Part shown: positions 26,006 to 36,164 of the stretch, piece by piece
Layout of the letters: each line of letters opens with the position of its first letter
How positions within the stretch are numbered: the first letter of the stretch is position 1
NCBI GenBank assembly: GCA_900316235.1
Contig: ONCC01000001.1
Location: 88,590 to 152,589 of the forward strand
DNA from: an uncultured Bacteroidales bacterium
Lineage (GTDB): Bacteria; Bacteroidota; Bacteroidia; Bacteroidales; P3
Length of the DNA stretch: 64,000 nt
Direction: 5' to 3'
Translations under genes and position numbers: made by a program
Notes under the pieces: generated by a model
The model's input: the letters and a program-made list of their open reading frames with translations, nothing else
What the model was told of the DNA's origin: nothing
The model's database searches: none

Positions 26006-29000
26006 ATGAGAAACTGCCACTGGACAGGAGGGGGATTTTTGATGGCCATGATGCTTCTTGTCAGCCTGACGGCATGGGGACGCAACGAGCGCGACACGCT
26101 GGGGGCCGGGACGATGGTGCAGTTTGTGGAGAACCTTGGCCAATGGAATTCGAGGGTGAGATACGAAGTGCAGTTGAAGGATGCGGCTGTGTTTCTTGAG
26201 ACTGAGGGAATTACGGTTGCAATGAGAGAGCATATGGGACATCCGATGGGTAAAATGCCAAAGGATCAAGTAAAGCAGGCGAGACGCCTGCGTACCCATC
26301 ATGCTTACAGGATGCGCTTTGTGGGAGCCACCCCTACCCTGCCGACAGGATATGACCGCGCGGAGGGATATAGCAATTATTTTCTGGGCGATGACCCGTC
26401 GCGATGGCGCTCGAATGTAGGAAGCTATGCGTCAGCACGCTATGACGGCCTTTATCCCGGTGTGGCGCTGGAAATCTATGGAGGCAGGAATGCATTGAAA
26501 TACAATTTCATAGTGGATGCCGGTGCCGATGCGTCGGCTATCGTGCTGGAATACGAGGGTGTGGACGGCATAAGCGTTAACCGCGAAGGAAACCTTGTGG
26601 TGAAGACCTCTGTGAGGGATGTCGTAGAATTGAAACCTTATGTTTATCAGGAGTTTGGTAAAAAAAAGGTAGAGATAAGCGGGAAGTGGAAAGTAAAAAA
26701 AGGAGACAGTGGATGGAGAGTGTGGATTGAGTTGGGAGAATATGACCATGAGAGAGATTTGGTAATAGATCCGGTACTGATTTTCAGCACTTATACTGGA
26801 TCTACGGCTGACAATTGGGGCACCACGGCGGCCTACGATTCGGAGAAGAACGTCTATACGGCGGGTCTGGTGTTCGGAGTGGGCTATCCGGTGTCGACGG
26901 GAGCCTACATGGAGACTCCGGGAGGGAGCGTCGATGTGGGTATCTTCAAGTTTGACAGCACAGGGCAGCAGCGCCTCTATGCCACCTATCTGGGCGGCAG
27001 CAGCGCCGATATGCCGCACAGCCTGTTTGTCAACTCGTTCGACGAGCTGATAGTGCTTGGCACCACGGGCTCTACCAATTTCCCCACCACCAGTGGTGCC
27101 TATCAGACGCAACACGGTGGCGGCGAGCAGATAGACTATGAGGGAAGCAATATACGCTATGCTGCGGGGAGCGACATTTTCGTGAGCCGTCTGAGTGCCG
27201 ACGGAAGCAGTTTGCAGGCCTCGACCTACATCGGCGGCAGCGGGAATGACGGCCTCAATTTCCGCAACTACTACAACCCCGGCCCGCACAACAACTACAG
27301 CTACGCTGTGCTGATGAACGGGAACGACTCTCTCTACTATAATTATGGTGACGGCGCGCGGGGGGAGGTTATTACCGACAACCTGAACAACGTCTATGTG
27401 GGCAGCACGACTATGAGCAGCGACTTCCCCACCACTGCCGGGGCCCTGCAGCCAACCCACCGTGGTCGACAGGACGGCGTGGTCTTCAAACTCGACCACA
27501 ACCTCCACACTTTGCTGTGGAGCACCTATATGGGTGGGAACATGGATGATGCGGTGTATTCCATCGATGTCGATTCATCATACAACCTTCTGGTTTGCGG
27601 CGGTACCAACAGCGTGAATTTCCCGACAACCGAGGGCGCCTGGCAGACGACCTACGGTGGCGGCAATGCCGACGGATTTGTGAGCAAGATATCTTACAAC
27701 GGCGACCGCCTGATGGCTTCGACCTTTGTTGGGAAACGGTTCTACGACCAGCTCTATTTTGTACGCGCCAGCCGTCGTAACGAGGTGTTTCTCTTCGGAC
27801 AGACCCAGCCCATGGGTTCCAGCGACCTGATTTTCAACGCCGGATATAGTGTCTATAATAGTGGTATGCTGCTGATGCGGATGCAACCGGACCTGAGCGA
27901 CCGCGTGTGGAGCACCTGCTTCGGCACCCCCGGCCGCATCAATCTCTCTCCCACGGCCTTTGCTGCCGATATCTGCAACCGCGTCTACGCCGCCGGCTGG
28001 GGGCGCGACTTTGTGAACTACAATGGTGTACAATGGTACACCGACGGTACCTGGGGCATGGAGACCACCACCGATGCCTACCAGGACTCTACCGATGGGC
28101 AGGACTTCTACATCATCAGCCTCGATGCCGCCGCCAACACGCTGGAATACGCAACCTTCTTCGGCGAATTGCACGATACAAGCAGATATTACGGTGGTGG
28201 CGACCACGTGGATGGCGGCACCTCCCGCTTCGACCGTCTGGCCACCCTCTACCAGTCGGTATGTGCTTCATGTTGGGGAACCCATGGATTCCCTACCACC
28301 GCCAACGCATGGAGTGACAGCAATCGTTCAACGAACTGTAATAATGCCCTTTTCCGCTTCAATGTTACGGAAGACTTCCCCGTAGCCGAATTTGTGCCTC
28401 CCACGACAGGTTGCGCGCCCTACAGCGTCACCTTCCGCAACACCGGCCGCGGGACATCGTTTGTATGGGACTTCGGCGATGGCAATACCTCTACCGAACG
28501 CAACCCTAGCCATACCTACACTACAGGTGGTATTTACACCATCACTCTTATTGCCCGGATGGCCGGGGGGTGCGCCGATGCCGACACCCAGCGTCATACG
28601 CTGCATGTAATAGGCAATGAAGGACACCGTTTCGCCCCGCTTATCTCGTGTGCCGGCAACAGAATCCAGATAGGCCTGAATCCACAAATTGGCGCCACCT
28701 ACCAGTGGCTAACGCAAGGTGTAAGCGACGCCACAGTGGCCAATCCGTGGGTGAATGAGGCGGGAGTCTACCTGCTCCAGGTATCCACCTCCGGCTGCAG
28801 AGAGACCGACACTTTCATGGTGCAGACTTACACGCTGGTCGACCTCTGGCAACCGACGGCCATCAGCTGTCACGATTCGAGCGACGGAAGTGTTTTCTTC
28901 CGTCTCAGTACAGGACTCGACCCCGACTCGGTGACACTGACGCTGACACAGGGAGAGACACAATTGTCTGGGTCCTTACAAGGGGACACCTACACTTTCA

Positions 29001-29836
29001 CAGACTTGGGTGCCGGAGACTATCATGTGACGGCGTCGGGCTACGGATGTGACTGGGCTGAAGATTTCACTCTCGATAACCCGCCAACGCCATACTACGA
29101 GAAGACCGCCTTGACGGCGCTGTGCAGCGACAGTTGTACGGGCTGGATAAATATTCGTTACAACTACAGTGCCATTCCTGAGATTCAACCCCTTGACACG
29201 CTTATCAGCGGGCTTTGCGAGGGAACTTATATTACTTCACTTACCTCGATGGGATGTCCTTTGTTCGACACCACCGTCATTGGGCGCAACCACCTTCTCG
29301 ACAGCCTGCATGCCAGAGCCGACCGCACACAGATTTACCTGGGGGAAAGCGTGGGGCTCCATGCCGATTTGGGACACGAAGTCGGCGGCATCTCCTTCCT
29401 TTGGACTCCAGCCACAGATATTGACCATCCCGACAGTCAGAACCCTACAGCCACGCCTTCAGACACCAATGTCTGCTACACTGTGACGGCGAGCACATCG
29501 GACGGCTGCGAAGCCAGTGATACAATATGCATCAAGAGCACCGAAATTATTTGTGGCAACCCCGAATACTCCATCCCTAACGCTTTCACCCCCAACGGGG
29601 ATGGCATCAACGACATGGTGGATTTCTCGAGTGCGATTCTTTCCGAGATTCACGTGGCGATATTCAATCGCTGGGGCGAGTGTGTCTTTGAAAGCGAAGA
29701 CTTGAACAACTGCCGATGGGACGGCACCTACCGTAACAATGCCTGTCTACCCGGCGTCTACACTTACACCTGCCGCATCCGCTGCCACAATGGCGTCGAA
29801 ACAGAACTTAAGGGCGACATAACACTTATAAAATGA
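26006..29836 (+). CDS. Large secreted protein with SBBP-type propeller, PKD and type IX C-terminal domain
   Basis: This is a 1276-residue exported protein. After a signal peptide comes a DUF7948-like domain (FVENLGQWNSRVRYEV, about residues 34-250). A long stretch of propeller-like repeats (about 255-780) follows, each with blocks such as STYTGS, LGGSSAD and NFPTT. A PKD domain lies at about 788-860 (FVWDFGDGNTSTERNPSHTY), then Ig-like segments. The C-terminal domain at about 1181-1276 starts SIPNAFTPNGDGIND and ends GDITLIK. It is the gliding-motility (CHU_C, type B) sorting signal for the type IX secretion system, so the protein is probably released or anchored at the cell surface. Residues 90-98 (KQARRLRTH) are encoded by a copy of the GCAGGCG repeat. 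The next gene overlaps by ATGA. Confidence 0.9.
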   Translation: MRNCHWTGGGFLMAMMLLVSLTAWGRNERDTLGAGTMVQFVENLGQWNSRVRYEVQLKDAAVFLETEGITVAMREHMGHPMGKMPKDQVKQARRLRTHHAYRMRFVGATPTLPTGYDRAEGYSNYFLGDDPSRWRSNVGSYASARYDGLYPGVALEIYGGRNALKYNFIVDAGADASAIVLEYEGVDGISVNREGNLVVKTSVRDVVELKPYVYQEFGKKKVEISGKWKVKKGDSGWRVWIELGEYDHERDLVIDPVLIFSTYTGSTADNWGTTAAYDSEKNVYTAGLVFGVGYPVSTGAYMETPGGSVDVGIFKFDSTGQQRLYATYLGGSSADMPHSLFVNSFDELIVLGTTGSTNFPTTSGAYQTQHGGGEQIDYEGSNIRYAAGSDIFVSRLSADGSSLQASTYIGGSGNDGLNFRNYYNPGPHNNYSYAVLMNGNDSLYYNYGDGARGEVITDNLNNVYVGSTTMSSDFPTTAGALQPTHRGRQDGVVFKLDHNLHTLLWSTYMGGNMDDAVYSIDVDSSYNLLVCGGTNSVNFPTTEGAWQTTYGGGNADGFVSKISYNGDRLMASTFVGKRFYDQLYFVRASRRNEVFLFGQTQPMGSSDLIFNAGYSVYNSGMLLMRMQPDLSDRVWSTCFGTPGRINLSPTAFAADICNRVYAAGWGRDFVNYNGVQWYTDGTWGMETTTDAYQDSTDGQDFYIISLDAAANTLEYATFFGELHDTSRYYGGGDHVDGGTSRFDRLATLYQSVCASCWGTHGFPTTANAWSDSNRSTNCNNALFRFNVTEDFPVAEFVPPTTGCAPYSVTFRNTGRGTSFVWDFGDGNTSTERNPSHTYTTGGIYTITLIARMAGGCADADTQRHTLHVIGNEGHRFAPLISCAGNRIQIGLNPQIGATYQWLTQGVSDATVANPWVNEAGVYLLQVSTSGCRETDTFMVQTYTLVDLWQPTAISCHDSSDGSVFFRLSTGLDPDSVTLTLTQGETQLSGSLQGDTYTFTDLGAGDYHVTASGYGCDWAEDFTLDNPPTPYYEKTALTALCSDSCTGWINIRYNYSAIPEIQPLDTLISGLCEGTYITSLTSMGCPLFDTTVIGRNHLLDSLHARADRTQIYLGESVGLHADLGHEVGGISFLWTPATDIDHPDSQNPTATPSDTNVCYTVTASTSDGCEASDTICIKSTEIICGNPEYSIPNAFTPNGDGINDMVDFSSAILSEIHVAIFNRWGECVFESEDLNNCRWDGTYRNNACLPGVYTYTCRIRCHNGVETELKGDITLIK
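26275..26299 (+). repeat. GCAGGCG hairpin repeat, copy 2, inside a reading frame
   Basis: GCAGGCGAGACGCCTGCGTA followed by CCCAT matches the intergenic copies but lies within the DUF7948-like domain of the secreted protein, in frame. Confidence 0.85.
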
Positions 29837-30612
29837 AGAAAGACCAGTTTGTAGCCCTCTGCGCCGACAGTCTCCAACAAGCCAACCAGCTCATCCCCGT
29901 CGTCAAGCCCTTAGCTGAAAGCCTTCGCAAGGGTATCATTCTTTTTACCACTAGCAGCGACGGCGACAGCTGGGTGCACCAGACGGGGCTTCCATTTGCT
30001 GTACTCAAGAGCGACTGGGCCACGGTGGTGGAAAGTATGCCGACGGCTTTCAACGTCGTGCTGGCGGTTGCTCAGGTTAATCCCGACTCTCCGCGAAGCA
30101 CGCTCTCTCATCCCCGCCAGTTTCTCAAGAGTTTCCGAGAGGCAAAGATTGCCTATCTGGCTGTTCCCGCCATTGTCTCGGAGCTTCACCTTTCGACCGT
30201 GGCTTTGACCCTTAACCATCAGCGCGAAAGCAAAGAAAAACTCATCTGGGCTTCCTACCTCGAGCGCTTCTGCCGAAGTAATGTCGTTGTCTACCACCAT
30301 CCCTATTCCGATCCCGCCTTCCGCCAGCGACTCAACAACAATATCCGCTATCTGGAGAAGACCTTTGCCTCGCTGGGACTAAGCTTTGAATTACAGGAAC
30401 TTCCGCAGGGAAGCCAGTTCGGCGACCCCGACCTAAAAGCCATTCGGCAACCGGAAATAGACCTTTTCATCTCCCTTGTCGCCGATGCCAGAGAGCGGGA
30501 TTTGCTAGACTTCTTCTCCCCTCCGCCACCGCTAAAGCTTATCAGAAAAGCCCCCCAAACCCCCATCCTTTTCCTTAACCAGAGGGATGACCTCTACATT
30601 ATGTGCGACTAA
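29833..30612 (+). CDS. Cytoplasmic protein of unknown function, possibly universal-stress-like
   Basis: This is a 259-residue protein without a signal peptide. The alternating strands and helices (GIILFTTSSDGDSW, FNVVLAVAQ, KIAYLAVPA, SNVVVYHHPYSD, IDLFISLVADA) suggest a Rossmann-like or tandem universal-stress-protein fold. No nucleotide-binding G-x2-G-x9-G(S/T) motif is evident. I would not give it a firm name. Its start overlaps the stop of the giant secreted protein gene (ATGA), so the two are co-expressed. The next gene has its own promoter. Confidence 0.7.
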   Translation: MKKDQFVALCADSLQQANQLIPVVKPLAESLRKGIILFTTSSDGDSWVHQTGLPFAVLKSDWATVVESMPTAFNVVLAVAQVNPDSPRSTLSHPRQFLKSFREAKIAYLAVPAIVSELHLSTVALTLNHQRESKEKLIWASYLERFCRSNVVVYHHPYSDPAFRQRLNNNIRYLEKTFASLGLSFELQELPQGSQFGDPDLKAIRQPEIDLFISLVADARERDLLDFFSPPPPLKLIRKAPQTPILFLNQRDDLYIMCD

Positions 30613-30660
30613 AAAATAGTCCATTACCGAATATTTTTCGCGATAATCCGGATATTTTTG

Positions 30661-30668
30661 TATCTTTG
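30661..30668 (+). promoter_or_regulatory. Promoter of the lipoprotein/DUF5723 pair (TATCTTTG)
   Basis: TATCTTTG followed by CA, with T-rich sequence about 25 bases upstream. The start codon is 67 bases further on, so the leader is longer than for most promoters here. Confidence 0.8.
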
Positions 30669-30734
30669 CAGATATATTACATTGCGTGTATTATTTATAA
30701 AATATTGAATTATAAACAATAAAAAGAGAATAAT

Positions 30735-32048
30735 ATGAAGAAAATTACCCTTTTTGCCAGTATCCTCCTCTTCCTGGGGATGCTCACATCCTGCTTGCGC
30801 AGTGACGATTGGGAACTCTTGCGGCATCCTATTCATGTCACCGGTAGCGCCAATCCCCAGTATGGCATTCCCGTGGCCACTGGCGAGCTGAACATCAATG
30901 ACCTCATGTCCAGTTTCAGTGCCGACTATGCCGGTATGATTACCGATGACGAAATCGTCACCATCGAATATCAAATTGATTTGAAAGACACCATCTTGGC
31001 TCTTAGCGAGATCAGTCTCAAGGGGAACAAACCGGCACCTCCCGAAATCAATAACGACGAGCCCAAGTTCTGGATTCCCAAAGACACTACGCTTGTCGAC
31101 ACCATCGACATCGACTTCTTCAACGACGTCGATTATGTTGGTCAAATCAACATTGAGCACTTGTGGCTGAAATTGAAGGTTGGTGCCTCCGGCGAAGGCG
31201 CCTCCTGGGTTAATGAATACGTAAAAGCCAGATTCTTCAATCTCAACATCTCCTATGAAGATCACTATGGCGTCGTCAAGCAGTTTGGATCCCTCCCGGG
31301 TGCGAATGTTGAAGTCACCGACATCTACGCCGGCTTCGACCACCTCTTCGACAGTGTGGATATCCAGAGAATTGCAAATGACATGCCCCGTCGTATCTTC
31401 GCCAGCTACACCTTCCGCTTCTCCGTCAGCTCCGACCTCATAACTAGCCAAATCATGACCATGCCCTACAGCGAGATTCTCGATAGCATCCACATGACAA
31501 AACTCATGTATTATGCCGACCTCCATCTCACCATGCCCCTCAGCGTACAGTTCAATGGTTTGAACTACAGCTATCCTATCTCCCTCGGTGATGGAATGAG
31601 TTCCTTGAACTTGGATTCTATCATGTCTTCACTCTCCTCCGACATCCACTTCGATATGGACAGCGCCCGCTTCCGCCTCACCCTCAACAATGGCATCCCC
31701 TTGGCAATGACGCTCTCTGCAACCATGCAGGACGCTAACGGCATCAACATCATTCGCCTCTTCAACAACGAGCTAATCAATCCGGCCAACGTCGGCCCCA
31801 ATCCCGACAACCCCTCACAGTATGTCGCCATCAGCCCAAAAGAAACTGTCATTGAGACTCTCTTGAAAAACAATGATATCGACAACCTCCATCTTGCACG
31901 TACCTTGAATGTAAAGTTAAAAGTCGACAGCGAAAACAAGCACGTCTGTATTCGACGGTCCGACAAGTTGGGACTCAAAGGATTTCTCATTGTCAAGCCT
32001 ACTATGGATATTGACATTCCTGTCACCAACGGCGGTCTTATCAACTAA
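30735..32048 (+). CDS. Large lipoprotein of unknown function
   Basis: This is a 437-residue protein with a lipoprotein signal (MKKITLFASILLFLGM and lipobox LTSC, cysteine at residue 20). The mature part is rich in Asp, Ser and Thr with many beta-type stretches (VTIEYQIDLKDTI, HLWLKLKVGA, YADLHLTMPLSVQFNG). It probably forms beta-sandwich domains anchored in the outer membrane. No enzyme motif is seen. It precedes a DUF5723-type outer-membrane protein by 18 bases, and the two probably form one transcript and possibly one complex. Confidence 0.75.
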   Translation: MKKITLFASILLFLGMLTSCLRSDDWELLRHPIHVTGSANPQYGIPVATGELNINDLMSSFSADYAGMITDDEIVTIEYQIDLKDTILALSEISLKGNKPAPPEINNDEPKFWIPKDTTLVDTIDIDFFNDVDYVGQINIEHLWLKLKVGASGEGASWVNEYVKARFFNLNISYEDHYGVVKQFGSLPGANVEVTDIYAGFDHLFDSVDIQRIANDMPRRIFASYTFRFSVSSDLITSQIMTMPYSEILDSIHMTKLMYYADLHLTMPLSVQFNGLNYSYPISLGDGMSSLNLDSIMSSLSSDIHFDMDSARFRLTLNNGIPLAMTLSATMQDANGINIIRLFNNELINPANVGPNPDNPSQYVAISPKETVIETLLKNNDIDNLHLARTLNVKLKVDSENKHVCIRRSDKLGLKGFLIVKPTMDIDIPVTNGGLIN

Positions 32049-32051
32049 ACT

Positions 32052-32058
32052 AAGGAGG
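32052..32058 (+). promoter_or_regulatory. Strong Shine-Dalgarno sequence AAGGAGG
   Basis: A perfect AAGGAGG lies 8 bases before the ATG at 32067. Genes in this phylum rarely use such a site, and hardly any neighbour has one. Confidence 0.7.
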
Positions 32059-32066
32059 ACAAAGAA

Positions 32067-33515
32067 ATGAAAAAGAATATACTTTTTTTGGCACTTGCCA
32101 TCGTCGCACTCTGCTCCCAGGGCCGAGCACAGCTCAGCTACAGCGAGACCAACCACCTCTTCTATCACACCCTCCGAACCCCACAGTCAACTTTGGATAA
32201 TGTGGCATTATTCCCGACCAACAACACCTTCTATATCATGTTTCCGGGGGTCGACATGCAGTTTAGCGGTCCGCTGAAGTTCAACGATATCGTCTACTAC
32301 GACAAGAGCTCCAACCGCACCCTCATCAATCTCGACACCATCTTCAGAAGCATGAATGAGTCCAACGACTTCCATGTCGGTGCCGACATCAACCTCTTTG
32401 GTTTCGGATTCAAGGCGGGAAACAACTTCATCACCTTCAACACGCGGTTGGTGAACAACGTTAATATGTGTCTTCCCACGGAGACCATCAATACCATCCT
32501 GCATGGTAACATGGACGAAAACAACGCTGTCATCCCCGAGATCGAGATGCTCAACGGAGACATCCTGAACGTCACCTCCTACCTGGAGACTGGTATCGGT
32601 TATGCCCGCTATATCCCCTCCATCGACCTTACGGTAGGCGCGAGGGTGAAACTCCTTTACGGTGTTGCCAACGTGCAGACCGACAATACGAAGATTGTCT
32701 TCAACTCCAATACCGACTCCCTCTCCGCCAACCTCTACTATGAGATTCAGTCCTCCACATTCGCCCCCTACGACACCAACCAGAAGAAATTCATCTTCAA
32801 CGTCGGTGACATCCTCTCCAACGCCAACACGGGTCTCTCCTTCGACCTCGGCGCCAAGTATGACTTCGGTCCCTTCACCTTCTCCTTCGCCATCAACGAC
32901 CTCACCGCGGGCATCCATTGGAAACACAACGTCACCACCTGGAAACCCCAGGCAGGACAAGGCGTCATCACCTTCAACGGTCTGGATGTCTCCACCATGC
33001 TCAACAACGGAGTCTTCAGCACTGACTCCCTCTCCAACTACCTCAACGACCAGTTCGAGAGCATGAAACCCACCCAAGAGAACGAAGGTGATTACTGGTT
33101 TTCCATTCCTACAAAACTTAATATCGGAGCCTCCTACAGCTTTGCCAAAATCCTCCGCTTAGGGCTCTTGCTCCACGGCCAGTTCGACCGCGGACTGCTC
33201 TGCAAGTCCTCCAACAAACTTGACCTCAGCATTGCGAATACCTTCCGCTTCAACACCACACTCTCCCTCGGTGCCAACCTCTACAACTGGGCGGAGATTA
33301 TTGTAGGTTCGTCGGTGGTTCACGACGGCTCCGGCTGGGACTTTTTCAATCCCGGCATAGGTATTGTTCTCACGCCCGCCACCGTCTTCCAACTCTATTT
33401 CATGGCTGACTACGTAAGCAGTTTCTACCTTATCGAATCAAAAGCCTTCAACCTCAAATTCGGTATCAACCTCCTCTTTGGCAAGGGCGGCCGCTCAAAA
33501 GTCTACGGCATCTAA
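32067..33515 (+). CDS. DUF5723-like outer-membrane protein
   Basis: This is a 482-residue protein with a signal peptide ending in RAQ (about residue 21). The mature sequence has the repeating amphipathic strands of a barrel (VGADINLFGFGFKAGNNFITF, PSIDLTVGARVKLLYG, LSFDLGAKYDFGPFTFSFAI) and ends LKFGINLLFGKG. The pattern resembles DUF5723 proteins, which are distant relatives of PorV/FadL-type barrels. Its cargo is unknown. It has an unusually strong ribosome-binding site and follows the lipoprotein gene closely. der starts 14 bases after its stop codon. Confidence 0.8.
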   Translation: MKKNILFLALAIVALCSQGRAQLSYSETNHLFYHTLRTPQSTLDNVALFPTNNTFYIMFPGVDMQFSGPLKFNDIVYYDKSSNRTLINLDTIFRSMNESNDFHVGADINLFGFGFKAGNNFITFNTRLVNNVNMCLPTETINTILHGNMDENNAVIPEIEMLNGDILNVTSYLETGIGYARYIPSIDLTVGARVKLLYGVANVQTDNTKIVFNSNTDSLSANLYYEIQSSTFAPYDTNQKKFIFNVGDILSNANTGLSFDLGAKYDFGPFTFSFAINDLTAGIHWKHNVTTWKPQAGQGVITFNGLDVSTMLNNGVFSTDSLSNYLNDQFESMKPTQENEGDYWFSIPTKLNIGASYSFAKILRLGLLLHGQFDRGLLCKSSNKLDLSIANTFRFNTTLSLGANLYNWAEIIVGSSVVHDGSGWDFFNPGIGIVLTPATVFQLYFMADYVSSFYLIESKAFNLKFGINLLFGKGGRSKVYGI

Positions 33516-33529
33516 AACACACTCTTTGA

Positions 33530-34834
33530 ATGAATATTATCGCCATAGTTGGACGCCCTAACGTTGGCAAGTCCACCCTCTTCAACCGCCTCACCGAGAG
33601 CCGTAACGCCATCGTTGACGAAACCGCTGGCGTCACCCGCGATCGCCAGTACGGCCATTCCGATTGGAACGGCAAACGATTCTCCGTCATCGACACCGGC
33701 GGCTACGTCATGGGTGGCGACGACGAATTTGAGGTGGAAATCCGGAAGCAGGTATCGCTGGCCATCGATGAGGCCGACGTCATCCTTTTCCTCGTCGACG
33801 CCCGCGAAGGTCTCACCCCCATGGATGAGGACGTTGCCGAGATGCTGCGCAAATGTCCCAAGCCTGTGGTGCTTGCCGCCAACAAGGTGGACAACTCCGC
33901 CCAAATGGACACCCTCGCCGAGTTCTATTCTCTTGGATTGGGCGACCCCTACCCTATTGCCGGCGTCACCGGCAGTGGCACAGGAGATCTCCTCGACGCA
34001 CTGGTGAAAGACTTCGACTCTGGCGATGACGACCCCACCGACGGACTCCCCCGCATAGCTGTCGTCGGCCGTCCAAATGTCGGCAAAAGTTCCTTTATCA
34101 ATATGATAACTGGCGAGCACCGCTCCGTCGTTACCCCTATCGCCGGCACCACTCGCGACAGTGTCTACTCCCACTACAACCTCTTTGGCTTTGACTTCAA
34201 CTTCGTCGACACCGCCGGTCTGCGCCGCAAGGCAAAGGTCAGCGAAGACCTCGAGTTCTACTCCGTTATGCGCTCCATTCGCGCCATCGAGGCATCCGAT
34301 GTCTGTATCCTCATGCTCGACGCCTCCCAAGGACTCGAGCAACAAGACCTCAACATCTTCTCCCTTATTCAGCGCAATCACAAGGGGGTTGTCGTTGTGG
34401 TCAACAAGTGGGACCTCGTTGAAAAAGAAACCAACACCCACCGTGACTACGAGCGCCTGATAAAGGAACGCATCGCCCCCTTCGATGATGTCCCCATTAT
34501 CTTTACCTCCGTCATCAACAAGCAGCGCATTTACAAAGTCCTAGAGACTGCCAAACAGGTCTACGAGGCCCGTAGCCGCCGCATTTCCACCGCCGAGCTC
34601 AACGACACGCTACTGCCCATCGTCAAAGAGCAGAACCCGCCTCCCTCGGTCAAAGGGAAATGGGTCAAAATAAAATATATCACCCAGTTGCCCACGGCTT
34701 ATCCACAGTTTGTGTTCTTCTGCAACCTGCCGCAGTATGTCCGTGATCCTTATAAACGCTTCGTCGAGAACCGCATGCGCGAGCTGTGGGACTTCCACGG
34801 TGTCCCGATGACCATCTATTTCCGAGCAAAATAG
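33530..34834 (+). CDS. der: Ribosome biogenesis GTPase Der (EngA)
   Basis: This 434-residue protein has two consecutive GTPase domains and acts in 50S subunit maturation. Domain 1 has G1 [11 protein letters not shown] (residues 7-17), DTGG, and NKVD. Domain 2 has G1 [10 protein letters not shown] (about 181-190), DTAGLRRK and [11 protein letters not shown]-terminal KH-like domain (about 350-434) ends with the usual [11 protein letters not shown]. The length is normal for the family. It follows the DUF5723-like gene by 14 bases. Confidence 0.98.
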   Translation: MNIIAIVGRPNVGKSTLFNRLTESRNAIVDETAGVTRDRQYGHSDWNGKRFSVIDTGGYVMGGDDEFEVEIRKQVSLAIDEADVILFLVDAREGLTPMDEDVAEMLRKCPKPVVLAANKVDNSAQMDTLAEFYSLGLGDPYPIAGVTGSGTGDLLDALVKDFDSGDDDPTDGLPRIAVVGRPNVGKSSFINMITGEHRSVVTPIAGTTRDSVYSHYNLFGFDFNFVDTAGLRRKAKVSEDLEFYSVMRSIRAIEASDVCILMLDASQGLEQQDLNIFSLIQRNHKGVVVVVNKWDLVEKETNTHRDYERLIKERIAPFDDVPIIFTSVINKQRIYKVLETAKQVYEARSRRISTAELNDTLLPIVKEQNPPPSVKGKWVKIKYITQLPTAYPQFVFFCNLPQYVRDPYKRFVENRMRELWDFHGVPMTIYFRAK

Positions 34835-34886
34835 TTTGGCACGAAATTTGTGATGAGGAAAGTGAAACAATAAAAAAAATAGTAAT

Positions 34887-35201
34887 ATGAAAGTCACAGA
34901 ATCCAATTTTTCCGAAATGATTGCCTCCGGCAAACCCGTGATGGTAGACTTTGGCGCCACCTGGTGCGGTCCCTGCAAAGCCCTGGCCCCTCGCATCGAA
35001 GAACTCGAAAAAGAATATGAAGGACGTGTGATGATTGGCACCGCCGACGTCGACGAGTGCAGCGACCTCGCCGCCCAGTTCCGCATCCGCAACGTTCCCA
35101 CCGTCCTCTTCTTCAAAGGAGGCAGCGACCAGCCTGTCGACAAATCCGTCGGCCTTGTCGCCAAAGAAACCCTCGCTGAAAAACTGAATGCGCTGCTTTA
35201 A
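34887..35201 (+). CDS. trxA: Thioredoxin
   Basis: This 104-residue protein is a classical cytoplasmic thioredoxin that reduces protein disulfides. The active site is TWCGPCKAL (WCGPC at residues 26-30), and the cis-proline lies in RNVPTVLFFKGG (about 71-82). The C-terminal helix ends the fold with no extension. No signal peptide is present. It may act with thioredoxin reductase encoded elsewhere. It lies 52 bases after der. Confidence 0.95.
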   Translation: MKVTESNFSEMIASGKPVMVDFGATWCGPCKALAPRIEELEKEYEGRVMIGTADVDECSDLAAQFRIRNVPTVLFFKGGSDQPVDKSVGLVAKETLAEKLNALL

Positions 35202-35235
35202 TGCGGCGTGACCGCGACCAAAGGGAGCGAATGCC

Positions 35236-36156
35236 GTGTTAAGGGAGCACATCTCTCGTTATAAATCGCTGGACTTTTTTGCCCGCCAAGTGGTGGAAGG
35301 CTTCATCACCGGCAGGCATAAAAGTCCTTTCCATGGTTTCTCTGTCGAGTTCTCCGACTATCGCCAGTACAACACCGGCGAGAGTACGAAGAACATCGAC
35401 TGGCATCTCTATGGCCGCACCGACCGTCTTTATGTCAAGCAGTTCGAGGAGGAGACCAACCTGCGCTGCCAGCTGCTGATAGACCAGAGCGGCTCCATGC
35501 TTTTCCCCATCGAGCGCCACGGAGATATAGACCATCCCAACAAGCTTACTTTCAGCGTCTATGCCGCTGCTGTACTGATAGAACTTCTCCACCGGCAGCG
35601 CGATGCCTTTGGACTCAGCCTCTTCAGTGGCCAGATCGACCAGCAGACACCCTGCCGATCCAACAGCGTTCACCAGCAATACCTGCTGGGCTTACTTGAT
35701 GGGTTGCTACAGCCCATCAATAAAGAGTCCCTTCGCGTGACATCATTGGCCGAGACCATCCATCTCACCGCCGAGCAGCTCCACAAGCGCTCCCTCGTGG
35801 TCCTCTTCACCGACGCCTTTGTGCGTCCCGAAGAGCAGGAGGCCCTCTTTGATGCCCTGCGACACCTCCGGCACAACAAGCACGAAGTCATTATCTTCCA
35901 TACCTACGACTTCGCCCACGAGGTCAACCTCGACTATGACTCGCGCCCTCACCTCTTCGTCGACCTCGAAAGTGGCCGTCAACTGAAGTTGCAGCCCGAA
36001 GAGGTGGCCGATGCCTACCGCCGCCAGATGACAGAGCTCTTCGACACACTACGCCAGCGTGCCATGCAGTACCATATCGACTACGTGCCCGTCGACATCG
36101 CCCGGGGATTCCATCAGGTTCTCCTCCCCTTCTTATTGAAACGCAGTAAACAGTAA
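35236..36156 (+). CDS. DUF58 domain protein (von Willebrand-type)
   Basis: This 306-residue protein is the DUF58 family member usually found beside MoxR AAA+ ATPases. It shows the family core GRHKSPFHGFSVEFSDYRQY, then STKNIDWHLYGRTDRLYVKQ, and the MIDAS-like metal site in LIDQSGSM (about residues 86-93). A Rossmann-like vWA domain follows (VVLFTDAF). No membrane segment is present, so it is cytoplasmic. No moxR or Bat genes are adjacent, so its partner must be elsewhere. The GTG at 35236 gives the expected N terminus, and ATG at 35231 is out of frame. Confidence 0.9.
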   Translation: MLREHISRYKSLDFFARQVVEGFITGRHKSPFHGFSVEFSDYRQYNTGESTKNIDWHLYGRTDRLYVKQFEEETNLRCQLLIDQSGSMLFPIERHGDIDHPNKLTFSVYAAAVLIELLHRQRDAFGLSLFSGQIDQQTPCRSNSVHQQYLLGLLDGLLQPINKESLRVTSLAETIHLTAEQLHKRSLVVLFTDAFVRPEEQEALFDALRHLRHNKHEVIIFHTYDFAHEVNLDYDSRPHLFVDLESGRQLKLQPEEVADAYRRQMTELFDTLRQRAMQYHIDYVPVDIARGFHQVLLPFLLKRSKQ

Positions 36157-36164
36157 TAGTCAAT

